DNA from: Rhodocytophaga aerolata
GTDB lineage: Bacteria > Bacteroidota > Bacteroidia > Cytophagales > 172606-1
NCBI RefSeq assembly: GCF_030503435.1
Contig: NZ_JAUKPO010000017.1
Coordinates: 89,251-153,250 of the forward strand
DNA: 64,000 nt
Reading direction: 5' to 3'
Shown here: positions 46,636-55,368 of the stretch, piece by piece
Layout of the letters: each line of letters opens with the position of its first letter
Position numbering within the stretch: position 1 is the first letter of the stretch
Notes under the pieces: generated by a model
What the model was told of the DNA's origin: nothing
Seen by the model: the letters and a program-made list of their open reading frames with translations, nothing else
Databases searched by the model: none
Translations under genes and position numbers: made by a program

Positions 46636-49600
46636 ATGAAATATTGTTGCTTTATTCTGATACTTCTGCTGTGGGGGTGCAAGGATCAATCTACCTCCTC
46701 ATCCTCATTATTTACGATTTTGCCCGGTTCACAGACAGGGGTGCGATTTGAGAATACAGTTGCCGAAAATGATTCATTCAATCTGGTAGATTACTATTAT
46801 GTGTACAATGGGGGAGGAGTGGCTGTTGGAGACCTCAATAATGATGAGTTGCCAGACCTTTATTTCACTGGAAACCAGGTGGGCGATAGGCTGTATCTGA
46901 ATAAGGGGAATATGAAATTTGAAGATATTACCGAAAAAGCAGGTATTCTCAAAGGAGGCTGGTCCACTGGGGTAACTATGGCCGATGTAAACGCCGATGG
47001 CTTGCTCGATATATATGTGTGTAAATCTGGGAATTACCCCGGAGCAAGGCGGGCCAATCAATTATATATTAACAAGGGCAACCTGCAATTTCAAGAGACC
47101 AGCCATCAGTACGGATTGGCTGATACTACTTATACCAACCAGGCTGCCTTTCTGGATTACGACAAAGATGGAGACCTTGACTTATTCCTGCTAACTAGCA
47201 CCAATCAGGTACGCAATCCGAATATTGTACGACCAGTTATTGCTGATGGGACTGGCCTGGCTAACGACAAACTGTACCGCAACGATTCTAATGCTTCTGA
47301 CTCCAGGTTTACAGATGTTACTCAATCAGCAGGTATTTTGCATGATGGATTTGGACTAGGAATTTCTGTAGCAGATTTTAATGACGATGGCTGGGAGGAT
47401 ATTTATGTGGCTAACGACTTTCTGGCCAATGATTTTCTCTACCTCAACCAGCAGGATGGCACCTTTGCGGAAGTAGGTAAAACGTATTTCAAACACCATA
47501 GCCAATTTTCGATGGGTTGTGATGCGGCCGATATCAATAATGATGGGTTAACTGACCTGGTTGTCGCAGATATGCTGCCGGCCGATAATGAACAACGGAA
47601 AAAAATGGCTGGACCAGCCAGTCATCAGCATTTTGAAAGTATTATCCGGGCCGGATACCACCCCCAATTTATGCGGAACATGCTGCAGGTGAATCTGGGA
47701 AAAGCCCCAGATGGCCGCATGGTATTTGCCGAAATCGGACAGTTCGCTGGCGTATACAGCACCGACTGGAGCTGGTCGCCACTGTTAGCAGATTTAGACA
47801 ATGACGGCTGGCGTGATCTGTTCATTACCAATGGCTACCTCCGCGATATCACCGACATGGACTTTGTAGCCTATAATGATAAACTGGCCCGGTCTGGTAC
47901 ACAAACCGCGGAAGATATCAACGCGCAACTTCGTAAAGGGGCTATCCATATGGCCACTTTACGGAAGACCAATCGTTTCTTCCAGAACCGTAGAGATCTG
48001 ACGTTTGAAGATGTAACTACCTCCTGGTTTGGTACGGAAGAGTCGTTATCCAACGGGACATCTTACGCAGACCTCGATCGGGACGGTGATCTGGATCTGC
48101 TAGTTAATAATGTAAATCAGGAGGCATATATCCTTCAGAATAATACTACTAAGTCAAATTATCTGCAGGTAAGGCTGCAAGGTTCAGCCGGTAACCTTTT
48201 TGGACTGGGTACAAAACTTATTGTACATACTAATGGAATTCGGCAAACATCTCATCAATCCGTGAGCCGGGGCTATCAGTCTTCAGTAGATTACATCCAG
48301 CATTTTGGCCTCGGTACAACGAAACAAATTGACTCACTGACCGTCATCTGGCCAGATGGAAATATTCAAATTTTGAGAAACCTGCCTGTTAACCAATTAT
48401 TGACGGTAAGTTATGCTCAGAGTAAGCCTGCATCTGTATCTAAGGAAGCTGTTCAAATTGCGTTATTGAAGAATGTTACCGACTCTGTAGGTGTACAGTT
48501 GAAACACCAGGAAGAACCATATTTGGATTATAATCAGGAACCACTGTTATTGCATAAACTTTCGCAGCAAGGTCCCAAACTGACTGCAGGTGATGTAAAC
48601 GGGGATGGACTGGAAGATCTATTTGTGGGAGGTTCATTCCGGCATTACGGAAAACTGCTGATTCAAACTTCAGGAGGACGCTTTGTGGAAAAATCCTATA
48701 CAGATGAGTCTAAGCCAAAAGATGAAGAAGATGTAGATGTATTGTTTTTTGATGCAGACAGAGACAATGACCAGGATTTGTATATAGTGAGTGGTTCTAA
48801 TGAATACTACGATGGCTCACAATACTTTCAGGACAGAATATACCTGAATTCAGGAAAGGGAAACTTTACGAATGCCACCCATTTGCTTCCCTCAATCCGG
48901 CACAGTGGTTCGTGCATAGCAGCAGTTGATTTTGATAAAGACGGAGATATTGATCTATTCCGGGGAGGAAGGGGCAAAGCGCTGCAGTACCCCCTGGCTG
49001 GTAAAAGTTATTTGTTGAAAAATGAAGGAGGGCGTTTTACAGATGTAACTGAAGAACTGGCAACAGGATTACGGGAAATAGGAATGGTTACCGATGCGGT
49101 ATGGGCAGATGTGGACGGGGATAGCTGGCCAGATCTTATAGTAGTTGGGGAATTTATGCCCATTACTGTCTTTAAAAACAACGGAGGGAACTTGCATAAG
49201 GTAGCTATTGAAGGCTTGCAAGGGTCGGAAGGCTTCTGGAACTGCATCCGGTCCGGAGATTTCGACAAAGATGGCGATATTGATTTTATTGCTGGTAATA
49301 TGGGTTTAAATAGCCGCTACCGTCTTTCTCCAAGCCAGCCCTTGAGCTATTATGTCGGAGATTATGATAATAATGGCCGTATGGATGCCATTGCCAGTTA
49401 TTTTCTGAATGGGAAAGAATACCCTATTGCTTCCCGTGACGAACTGGGACGCCAGTTGCCACTGATTAAATTCCGCTTCACCAATTATGCCAGTTATGCA
49501 AAAGCCCAGATATCTGAACTTTTGCCACCAGAACGTTTTAAAGCAAGCACTGTAGTCAGGGCCTACCGGCAAGAAAGTGTTTATCTGGAAAATACTGGGA

Positions 49601-49944
49601 CTTCTTTCCGGATAAAAACATTGCCTGCACTGGCGCAATGGGCACCTGTTCAAAGTATATGGGTGGAAGATGTGGATCAGGACGGGAACCTGGATGCCCT
49701 ATGTGTGGGTAATGCCTACGATGCAGAACCTATTGTTGGAAAATACGATGCATTTACTGGCTTGCTATTGAAAGGAGACGGAAAAGGAGGGTTCCATCCA
49801 CTTCTCTTCCCCCAAACCGGATTTCTTGCCGATGGAGATTGTAAAAGTGTAATAGGCATACAAGGACAAAGGCACAGTTTTTTTGTGGTTGGCGTCAATA
49901 ACGGACTACTACAGGTGTTTCAACGTCTAAAAAGTCATTTATAA
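46636..49944 (+). CDS. FG-GAP/VCBS repeat lipoprotein with ASPIC/UnbV domain
   Basis: 1102 residues with a lipobox (LLLWGC near residue 14). Many calcium-loop FG-GAP repeats are visible (DLNNDELPDLYF, DVNADGLLDIYV, DYDKDGDLDLFL, DFNDDGWEDIYV and further copies to about 1080), forming one or more beta-propellers. An ASPIC/UnbV domain occurs at about 515-590 (LQVRLQGSAGNLFGLGTKL). Such proteins commonly sit after SusC/SusD pairs in Cytophagales, probably as surface glycan-binding partners. Role inferred from context. Confidence 0.9.
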   Translation: MKYCCFILILLLWGCKDQSTSSSSLFTILPGSQTGVRFENTVAENDSFNLVDYYYVYNGGGVAVGDLNNDELPDLYFTGNQVGDRLYLNKGNMKFEDITEKAGILKGGWSTGVTMADVNADGLLDIYVCKSGNYPGARRANQLYINKGNLQFQETSHQYGLADTTYTNQAAFLDYDKDGDLDLFLLTSTNQVRNPNIVRPVIADGTGLANDKLYRNDSNASDSRFTDVTQSAGILHDGFGLGISVADFNDDGWEDIYVANDFLANDFLYLNQQDGTFAEVGKTYFKHHSQFSMGCDAADINNDGLTDLVVADMLPADNEQRKKMAGPASHQHFESIIRAGYHPQFMRNMLQVNLGKAPDGRMVFAEIGQFAGVYSTDWSWSPLLADLDNDGWRDLFITNGYLRDITDMDFVAYNDKLARSGTQTAEDINAQLRKGAIHMATLRKTNRFFQNRRDLTFEDVTTSWFGTEESLSNGTSYADLDRDGDLDLLVNNVNQEAYILQNNTTKSNYLQVRLQGSAGNLFGLGTKLIVHTNGIRQTSHQSVSRGYQSSVDYIQHFGLGTTKQIDSLTVIWPDGNIQILRNLPVNQLLTVSYAQSKPASVSKEAVQIALLKNVTDSVGVQLKHQEEPYLDYNQEPLLLHKLSQQGPKLTAGDVNGDGLEDLFVGGSFRHYGKLLIQTSGGRFVEKSYTDESKPKDEEDVDVLFFDADRDNDQDLYIVSGSNEYYDGSQYFQDRIYLNSGKGNFTNATHLLPSIRHSGSCIAAVDFDKDGDIDLFRGGRGKALQYPLAGKSYLLKNEGGRFTDVTEELATGLREIGMVTDAVWADVDGDSWPDLIVVGEFMPITVFKNNGGNLHKVAIEGLQGSEGFWNCIRSGDFDKDGDIDFIAGNMGLNSRYRLSPSQPLSYYVGDYDNNGRMDAIASYFLNGKEYPIASRDELGRQLPLIKFRFTNYASYAKAQISELLPPERFKASTVVRAYRQESVYLENTGTSFRIKTLPALAQWAPVQSIWVEDVDQDGNLDALCVGNAYDAEPIVGKYDAFTGLLLKGDGKGGFHPLLFPQTGFLADGDCKSVIGIQGQRHSFFVVGVNNGLLQVFQRLKSHL

Positions 49945-49995
49945 TATCAGTAATGAAATGATCACTCTATAAAACAGCTTTAACTAGAGGAGCAA

Positions 49996-50392
49996 ATGGG
50001 TATGAAAACATTAACTATAGAAGATGATTACACCTTAATTGATGCTGTTCATAAAGGCATTAATATTGGGTATTTTGATAAACTGCTTCAGGTGAGTGGT
50101 ATGCAAAAAGGGCTGCTTGCCTCTTTAGTAGGCATAGATGTTAAAACAGTGGATAACTACCGGAAGAATGCTAAAAAATTGATGTTTTGGAAGGGAGCTA
50201 TTCTTAAAATTAGAACGATTATTCCTTTGTGGAGAGGAGGTTTTTGAAGACATGAAAGAGTTTAGAGAGTGGCTCGGGATCAATTCTTTAAGTTTAGGCA
50301 ATAAAAAACCCATTGAATTTCTCAATACTTCTACAGGGGTTGATTTAGTTTATGATGAAGTCCTGCGCATAGTGCATGGGTATGTCGTATAA
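49996..50392 (+). pseudogene. Xre/MbcA/ParS-type antitoxin, frameshifted
   Basis: The first frame starts at 49996 after a good AGAGGAG ribosome-binding site and encodes an antitoxin helix-turn-helix (ISIDVKTVDNY-like: LASLVGIDVKTVDNYRKNAKKL) up to about residue 68. A +1 shift near 50210 is needed to continue into EEVFEDMKEFREWLGIN, KKPIEFLNTSTGVDLVYDEV and the stop at 50390-50392, which is the toxin-binding C-terminus of this antitoxin family. As it stands no intact antitoxin is made. It is followed 3 bp later by a broken RES toxin. Confidence 0.8.
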
Positions 50393-50395
50393 GGC

Positions 50396-50762
50396 ATGGA
50401 AGTATTTCAGATTACTAAAGCTAAATTTGCTGACCAGCTCTATGCACCCGGCATGGGGGTAGATGGAATCAGCATGGAGAAGAAGTCATTTACACAGCAT
50501 CCTCCAGGTCTTTAGCCTGTTTAGAAAACCTAGCCCATAAAGGAGGCAATGTCAACAAATAGGATCTGATTGGTATGTGGCTAAAGACACGCCGGTACTG
50601 AAAGTTCCCTCGGCAGTGATTTCTGATGAGTTCAACTATGTATCAAATGCCAGGCATCCAAAATTCAAAGAAATCAAATTAATGGCTGTGTTACCTTTTG
50701 CTTTCGATAAATGCTTATGGGAGGACTTCGAAGATCTACAAAAACAGCTAGATAGTTTATGA
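50396..50762 (+). pseudogene. RES domain toxin (NAD+ phosphorylase family), multiply frameshifted
   Basis: Three frames must be joined: MEVFQITKAKFADQLYAPG from 50396; then GRWNQHGEEVIYTASSRSLA and CLENLAHKGGNVNK to a stop at 50560; then DWYVAKDTPVLKVPSAVISDEFNYVSNARHP and the rest to 50762. The pieces align in order to a RES toxin (GRWN, YTASSRSLACLE and the C-terminal VPSAV.. EFNY..NP.H blocks). At least two indels destroy it. The companion antitoxin is also broken. Confidence 0.8.
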
Positions 50763-51138
50763 AAGAAAGATTCTTAAACACTTAAGCATGCAGAGGCTTA
50801 CTTCTTAAACTAATTTATCAAGTAGAATGACAATATATGGTAGAGTATGAGAAAAAATGAGTAGTTTCATTATAGGCAGCTATTCATTTACAAGAAGGGT
50901 TCATCATCTGTCTTGTTAGTATGGATGAACTTACTACCTTAAATCATAGTACTAAAAATAGGAGGGTAGGGGCAAGTTTTTAAAGGTATTTCTCGTGCAA
51001 AACGCATCTTTAGCTTGGCAAAGCCTTTGATTTTTCCTAGCGAAACGAAATAAAATAAGCTATTTAAAAATTATTTATTCAGACCTATTTCAGACCTGTG
51101 GCCTATAACTACTTGACTGACAGCAGACAGGCGCAATA

Positions 51139-51180
51139 CTTGTAATCAGTAGGTCGTTGGTTCGATTCCGACTGGGGGCT
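51139..51180 (+). pseudogene. tRNA 3'-half within DR2
   Basis: CTTGTAA loop (one base different from DR1), perfect T-arm GTTGG/TTCGATT/CCGAC, then TGGGGGC and T. No 5' half is present. Confidence 0.75.
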
Positions 51181-51185
51181 CAATA

Positions 51186-51218
51186 AAAACCGCTAAATTT
51201 CGCAAATTTGGCGGTTTT
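51186..51218 (+). terminator. Hairpin after the tRNA 3'-half in DR2
   Basis: The same 15-bp arms as in DR1, with loop CGC where DR1 has GCG. Confidence 0.85.
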
Positions 51219-51705
51219 GTGTTTTTAAAATTTGCAGTACCCAAAATGCAGAGATTTTTTTAAGAATTTTTTTAAAATCGAAAAGGGGTGTTTTGGGGCT
51301 TTTGGCTATTAACTTTGGAAAAGGATCATTTTTCCTACTAAACACAACAATAAAACACAGGAATAGTAAAATAAGATTTCTATTCCAAATTCATCGGAGG
51401 GAAAGAGCCGGCGAATGGATGGGGCTATTAAGGACCAAGCTATAGGGAACACTTCCGTAGCCTGATACTGGAATAAGTAGTAAAAAGAAGGGGAGCTTAC
51501 AGGCTCCCTATAGATAAATGCTGTTTATTGTTTTCATTGCAGAAATGAGGGTTGCCAAAACATGTAAGGAAAATACAACGCTAATTTCAGTATACTTTTA
51601 ACCTAAACCTTTTAACCAGTATCAAGCTGATTTTAACGTTAATGAAAGAAAATGAAAAAGGTAAACTATCCTTGACAAGAAATAATTACTAGTTCCACCT
51701 TCCTA

Positions 51706-52170
51706 TCAGGGAGCCTCTTGACAAGGACCACTCCATAGAAAGCGCTTCCTTGTCACCCCTTGGGGCAATTCTTCTTGTGGGGGTATCCCATCCAAGATAG
51801 GGATATTAGAAACAGAAGCAATCCTATCCCCCTGCCACTCCATTTCAAATAGGATCCGGTCTAACAGCACATCCAAGACATAGTCTGCCGCCTCTTGGGC
51901 AATCGCCTTGGCTTGTTCTTCCACAGAAGAATTGAGCAGATAATATGGGCAATTAAAGTGAGAATGCGTAATGAATTCGATCACTAATGTAATCTCATTG
52001 TCTTCTACCCACATCACTAAATCCCCAGTAGAGGGATGTTGTGCAGCTAACCTGAGGCAGGGTCCATAGTGACCAATTAATTCAAAGCGCCATTGAAAAG
52101 AAAAAAGTTGAAGTTCGTCCATCAATCGTTCAAGGAGAAGTTGGGCAGGAATGATAGGTGAGGTTTGCAT
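51706..52170 (-). CDS. Hypothetical protein, 154 residues
   Basis: Not recognised. A soluble, acidic alpha/beta protein with no signal peptide or membrane segment. Visible features are RLMDELQLFSFQWRFELIGHYGPCLRLAA, an aromatic strand-rich core (DLVMWVEDNEITLVIEFITHSHF) and a helical EEQAKAIAQEAADYVLDVLLDRI. The composition would suit an immunity-type or cytoplasmic accessory protein, but nothing proves that. It lies just right of DR2. The upstream gap 52171-52600 holds one 10-bp hairpin. Confidence 0.5.
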   Translation of the reverse strand: MQTSPIIPAQLLLERLMDELQLFSFQWRFELIGHYGPCLRLAAQHPSTGDLVMWVEDNEITLVIEFITHSHFNCPYYLLNSSVEEQAKAIAQEAADYVLDVLLDRILFEMEWQGDRIASVSNIPILDGIPPQEELPQGVTRKRFLWSGPCQEAP

Positions 52171-52232
52171 GGTAAGACTTATTTTGTTTAGCTTCCACTC
52201 CTGTAGTGGATCATTGAATCAAAGATGGACAG

Positions 52233-52259
52233 CTCCTGCGCAGTCTATTTGCGCAGGAG
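52233..52259. other. Intergenic hairpin
   Basis: A 10-bp perfect stem CTCCTGCGCA/TGCGCAGGAG with a 7-nt loop, about 63 bp upstream of the 154-residue gene. No T tract. The remainder of 52171-52600 shows no gene. Confidence 0.6.
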
Positions 52260-52600
52260 GAAATATTTCACGATTTTTTTGTCGATTCATCTAACAGCTT
52301 CAATGCGGTGAGGTAGATTAGATTATAAGAGTTAGTTCTAGTAAGGACAGTTTCTACTTTACATATTGCTACTTATATACCTGCAAAAAATGGGGCATTG
52401 ATTGTACAAAAGCGATGGGAGACAGGAGTTATCTGCATTCACCTTGACTTTTAAGTAAATATTAATTAACTCACTTATCCAATAAGCCTATTGCCCTATA
52501 AATTAGGTGTTTGATCGCCATCTGTTGCGATCATCACCTCGATAGCACTGCCTATAAGCAGAACAGAGATGAATCATTAGAAACGTAAACTTGCCTGCTT

Positions 52601-53430
52601 ATGCGTTTGCTATGGCTTTTAGTCTACCTCTTGTCCGTCCCTTATTGTTTTTCACAGACTTCGATAAAAATAGCCGGGAAGGTGATCGATCAACAAAGTG
52701 GACAGCCGCTCGCTTATGCTCATATCGGCTGTGAAAAATGTCTGACAGGTACTGCCGCCAATGAAGAGGGAATCTTTGAGATCACCGTAACTAACTTTCC
52801 TGTCAAGTTGCTTTTCTCCTATGTAGGCTATTAAAGCGCCCAACTACTGCTCTCAGACTATTCGGCTGCACTTCTCGTGAAGCTAACACCAGGCACGATC
52901 CTGTTAGCAGAAGGGACAATTGCTGCTCAACAAGATGCCCAGTATCTGCAAACCCTTGTACTAAAAGCCTATCAAAAGGCCAAGAAACAAGCTAGCCAGA
53001 AAACCTCTGCCCAAGCTTTTTATCGACAAACCACCAGCAATGACAGCGCTTACTCGGAAGTTTATGAGATTTTCTACCAAACACAGGTATCCACTACAGG
53101 CATCCAGGAATGGCAACCACTTGAAGGCAGATGTGCTATTAGCAAAGATCTTGCAAAGAATAACTATGTGTATACTTATAATTTACCCTTCTTTCGCAGA
53201 CCTTTCATCTGCTGGGGGAGTCCCCTACAACGCCCTTTCTGACTCCTTCTAGCAAATACAATCTTAAGCGGTATGCACTTTCTGTAAACAAGGTCATCCA
53301 AACTAATGGGAGGAGGGTTGCGATTGTAGATTTTAAACCCGGAGCCGACGTGAAGCAAGTAGCATTAGCCGGTAAGCTGTGGATTGATCTGGACAGCTAT
53401 GACATCTTGCGTATGAAGGGACAGCTGACT
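52601..53430 (+). pseudogene. Decayed exported protein with carboxypeptidase-regulatory-like domain
   Basis: A signal peptide (ending YCFSQ) and a CarboxypepD_reg-like domain (KIAGKVIDQQSGQPLAYAHI, LLFSYVGY) read from 52601. An in-frame TAA at 52832 follows GY where SAQLLLSDY should continue; the same frame resumes to 53242. Further frameshifts are then needed to recover KYNLKRYALSVNKVIQTN, AIVDFKPGADVKQ and WIDLDSYDILRMKGQL, which resemble DUF5686-type surface proteins. The homology stops where the IS remnant begins at about 53430. So the gene has one nonsense mutation, at least one frameshift and a truncated 3' end. Confidence 0.7.
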
Positions 53431-53681
53431 ACAAGCTGTAGCTTGAAAAACACAACCGGGTCTACAGATTTCTGCCCACACTTGCCATAATAAGGGGCTA
53501 CTGCCTTGTATAAGAAGGTTAAGTCTAACAACGGCTTTAAGCGTCGGTAGAGATTCTGCTTTGGAATATAGTCTTCTACTGCCTGTGAAAGGCAATTTTT
53601 GATGAATTTTCTTTTGCCTACCATTCATAAAGATACTTCTCGCAGACCAAAATCAAAAGTATTAGTTGTGCAACACCCAGG
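53430..53681 (-). mobile_element. IS1182-like insertion sequence remnant (left end and transposase N-terminus)
   Basis: On the minus strand, the start at 53624 encodes VEDYIPKQNLYRRLKPLLDL, FLYKAV, PYYGKCGQKSVDP and VVFFKLQLV, the N-terminal signature of IS1182-family transposases. It ends abruptly at about 53430, after 65 residues, and the frame then runs into the neighbouring pseudogene. The upstream end CCTGGGTGTTGCACAACT (53681-53664 on the minus strand) recurs at 63945-63962, supporting it as the element's terminus. The right end and most of the transposase are gone. Confidence 0.75.
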
Positions 53682-53837
53682 GGTAGTTATTTGAACAATT
53701 TTATTTAATCTTTACTCTTAAGTTGGTGGTCAAAACTTAAACCGGTGAGGAAATTTAATATCTTGTGCCATACATGGATGGCAAGGGAATAATTTAAAAC
53801 CTTCCCCAACCATTTGAATCCAAGAAAACAGAGTTTT

Positions 53838-55196
53838 ATGCTTACACAAACATGCAGGCTTGCACTGCTGCTCCTAATTTTCATCACGCTCAATCTCACT
53901 GCTTTTGCTCAGGAAGTATTTCCGGATGGAACGCCCATACCAGAGTGGTTCCGCCAACACAAACCTACCGATATCACTAAATTAGGAAAGCATTACCGTA
54001 TTACAGACTATTACCTCTCAAACGACAGTACCCTCATCCAGACAGAGCTTATACAGTCGGTTATAGATAAAGCCCATGAGAACGGTGGTGGCGTTGTCAT
54101 TATACCTAAGGGGACTTTCTTAAGTGGTTCACTCTTCTTTAAGCAGGGCACACACCTACATTTAGAAGAGGGCGGCAAGCTAAAAGGCAGTGACGACATT
54201 AGCCATTTCCCACTGTTGATGACCCGTATGGAGGGGCAAACAGTAAAGTATTTTGCTGCATTGATGAATGCCGATGGCCTTGACGGATTTACTATTTCAG
54301 GGAAAGGAACCATTGACGGCAATGGACTGCGTTACTGGAAATCGTTTTGGCTCAGGCGTGAATTTAATCCCAACACTACTAATATGGATGAAATGAGGCC
54401 CAGGCTGGTTTATATCTCCAACAGCAAAAACGTTCAGCTTTCAGGAGTGAAATTAATCAATTCCCCTTTCTGGACCACTCACCTATATAAATGCGAAAAT
54501 GCAAAGCTTCTCGACCTCTATATCTACTCTCCGAAAAAGCCGGTAAAAGCTCCTAGTACCGATGCAGTAGATATTGATGCCTGCAAGAACGTGCTCATCA
54601 AAAACTGCTATATGTCAGTAAATGATGATGCGGTTGCCCTCAAAGGCGGCAAAGGTCCGCGTGCCGATAAGGACTCTAATAATGGAGCTAACCAAAACAT
54701 CATCATCGAAGACTGCACGTACGGATTCTGCCACGGTGCATTAACGTTAGGAAGCGAGTCTATTCATAACCGCAACATAATTTTGCGTCGCATCAAGGTA
54801 AACCACGCCGAGCGTTTGCTTTGGCTTAAGATGCGTCCTGACACGCCGCAAACCTATGAACACGTGCTGGTAGAAGACATCGAGGGCCATGACATAGGCA
54901 ACTTTATATTCATCCGCCCATGGACACAGTTTTTCGACTTAAAAGGGGAACAGGTATCTGGCACCTCTGTTGCCCGAAACATCACCATGCGCAATATAAA
55001 GCTAGATTGCAATAACTTTTTCAATGTGGGAATAGCAGATAAGCATAGTAATACACCAGGTTACAAAACCAAGATGTTGGACTTTCGATTTGAAAACATT
55101 GAAGTAAAGGCGAAAAATTTCCTTGAAACAGACACATCCATGATAGAAAATTTTAAACTTAAGAACGTTGTCGTTAATAAGAAGAAACTTTTCTAG
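53838..55196 (+). CDS. Glycoside hydrolase family 28 (polygalacturonase-like)
   Basis: 452 residues. The start at 53838 opens directly into a signal peptide (LALLLLIFITLNLTAFAQ) and is preferred to 53814. The protein is a right-handed beta-helix. GH28 blocks are GKGTIDGNG (about 155-163), STDAVDI (D242, D245; usually NTD), VNDDAVALKGG (D263, D264) and CHGALTLGSES (H299; usually GHG). These provide the three carboxylates and histidine for hydrolysis of galacturonic acid linkages. It stands alone outside the direct repeats, with a terminator at 55258. Confidence 0.92.
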   Translation: MLTQTCRLALLLLIFITLNLTAFAQEVFPDGTPIPEWFRQHKPTDITKLGKHYRITDYYLSNDSTLIQTELIQSVIDKAHENGGGVVIIPKGTFLSGSLFFKQGTHLHLEEGGKLKGSDDISHFPLLMTRMEGQTVKYFAALMNADGLDGFTISGKGTIDGNGLRYWKSFWLRREFNPNTTNMDEMRPRLVYISNSKNVQLSGVKLINSPFWTTHLYKCENAKLLDLYIYSPKKPVKAPSTDAVDIDACKNVLIKNCYMSVNDDAVALKGGKGPRADKDSNNGANQNIIIEDCTYGFCHGALTLGSESIHNRNIILRRIKVNHAERLLWLKMRPDTPQTYEHVLVEDIEGHDIGNFIFIRPWTQFFDLKGEQVSGTSVARNITMRNIKLDCNNFFNVGIADKHSNTPGYKTKMLDFRFENIEVKAKNFLETDTSMIENFKLKNVVVNKKKLF

Positions 55197-55257
55197 ATAA
55201 ATAATATCCCTACAATCCGCCGGCTGAACTATGCCCGTTAGATCTTTGTATAACGAA

Positions 55258-55278
55258 GGGGAGTTAAAATAACTCCCC
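55258..55278 (+). terminator. Terminator-like hairpin after GH28
   Basis: A 9-bp stem GGGGAGTTA/TAACTCCCC with loop AAA, then CTTTCG. It overlaps copy A of the dispersed 35-bp repeat. Confidence 0.7.
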
Positions 55279-55295
55279 CTTTCGGGTAACTGAAA
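55263..55295 (+). repeat. Dispersed intergenic repeat, copy A
   Basis: Shares GTTAA...CTCCCCCTTTC.GGTAACTGAAAA with copies at 57621, 59137 (minus), 60740 (minus) and 61835. Confidence 0.55.
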
Positions 55296-55368
55296 AATCT
55301 ACCTATCAAAACCGTTCTCTCTCCAATCTCCATTTTTATGAGGGAAGCCTAAAATGGCAGAGAAAGCC

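Larger units (their letters stand above)
50992..51340 (+). repeat. Direct repeat, right copy (DR2), with tRNA 3'-half and hairpin
   Basis: Second copy of the repeat at 23646-23996, same orientation. Shared blocks include the TTCAGACC tandem, the 38-bp tRNA 3'-half region, the hairpin and the AT-rich tail. The remaining gene-free sequence from 50763 to 51705 shows nothing else recognisable. Confidence 0.88.
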
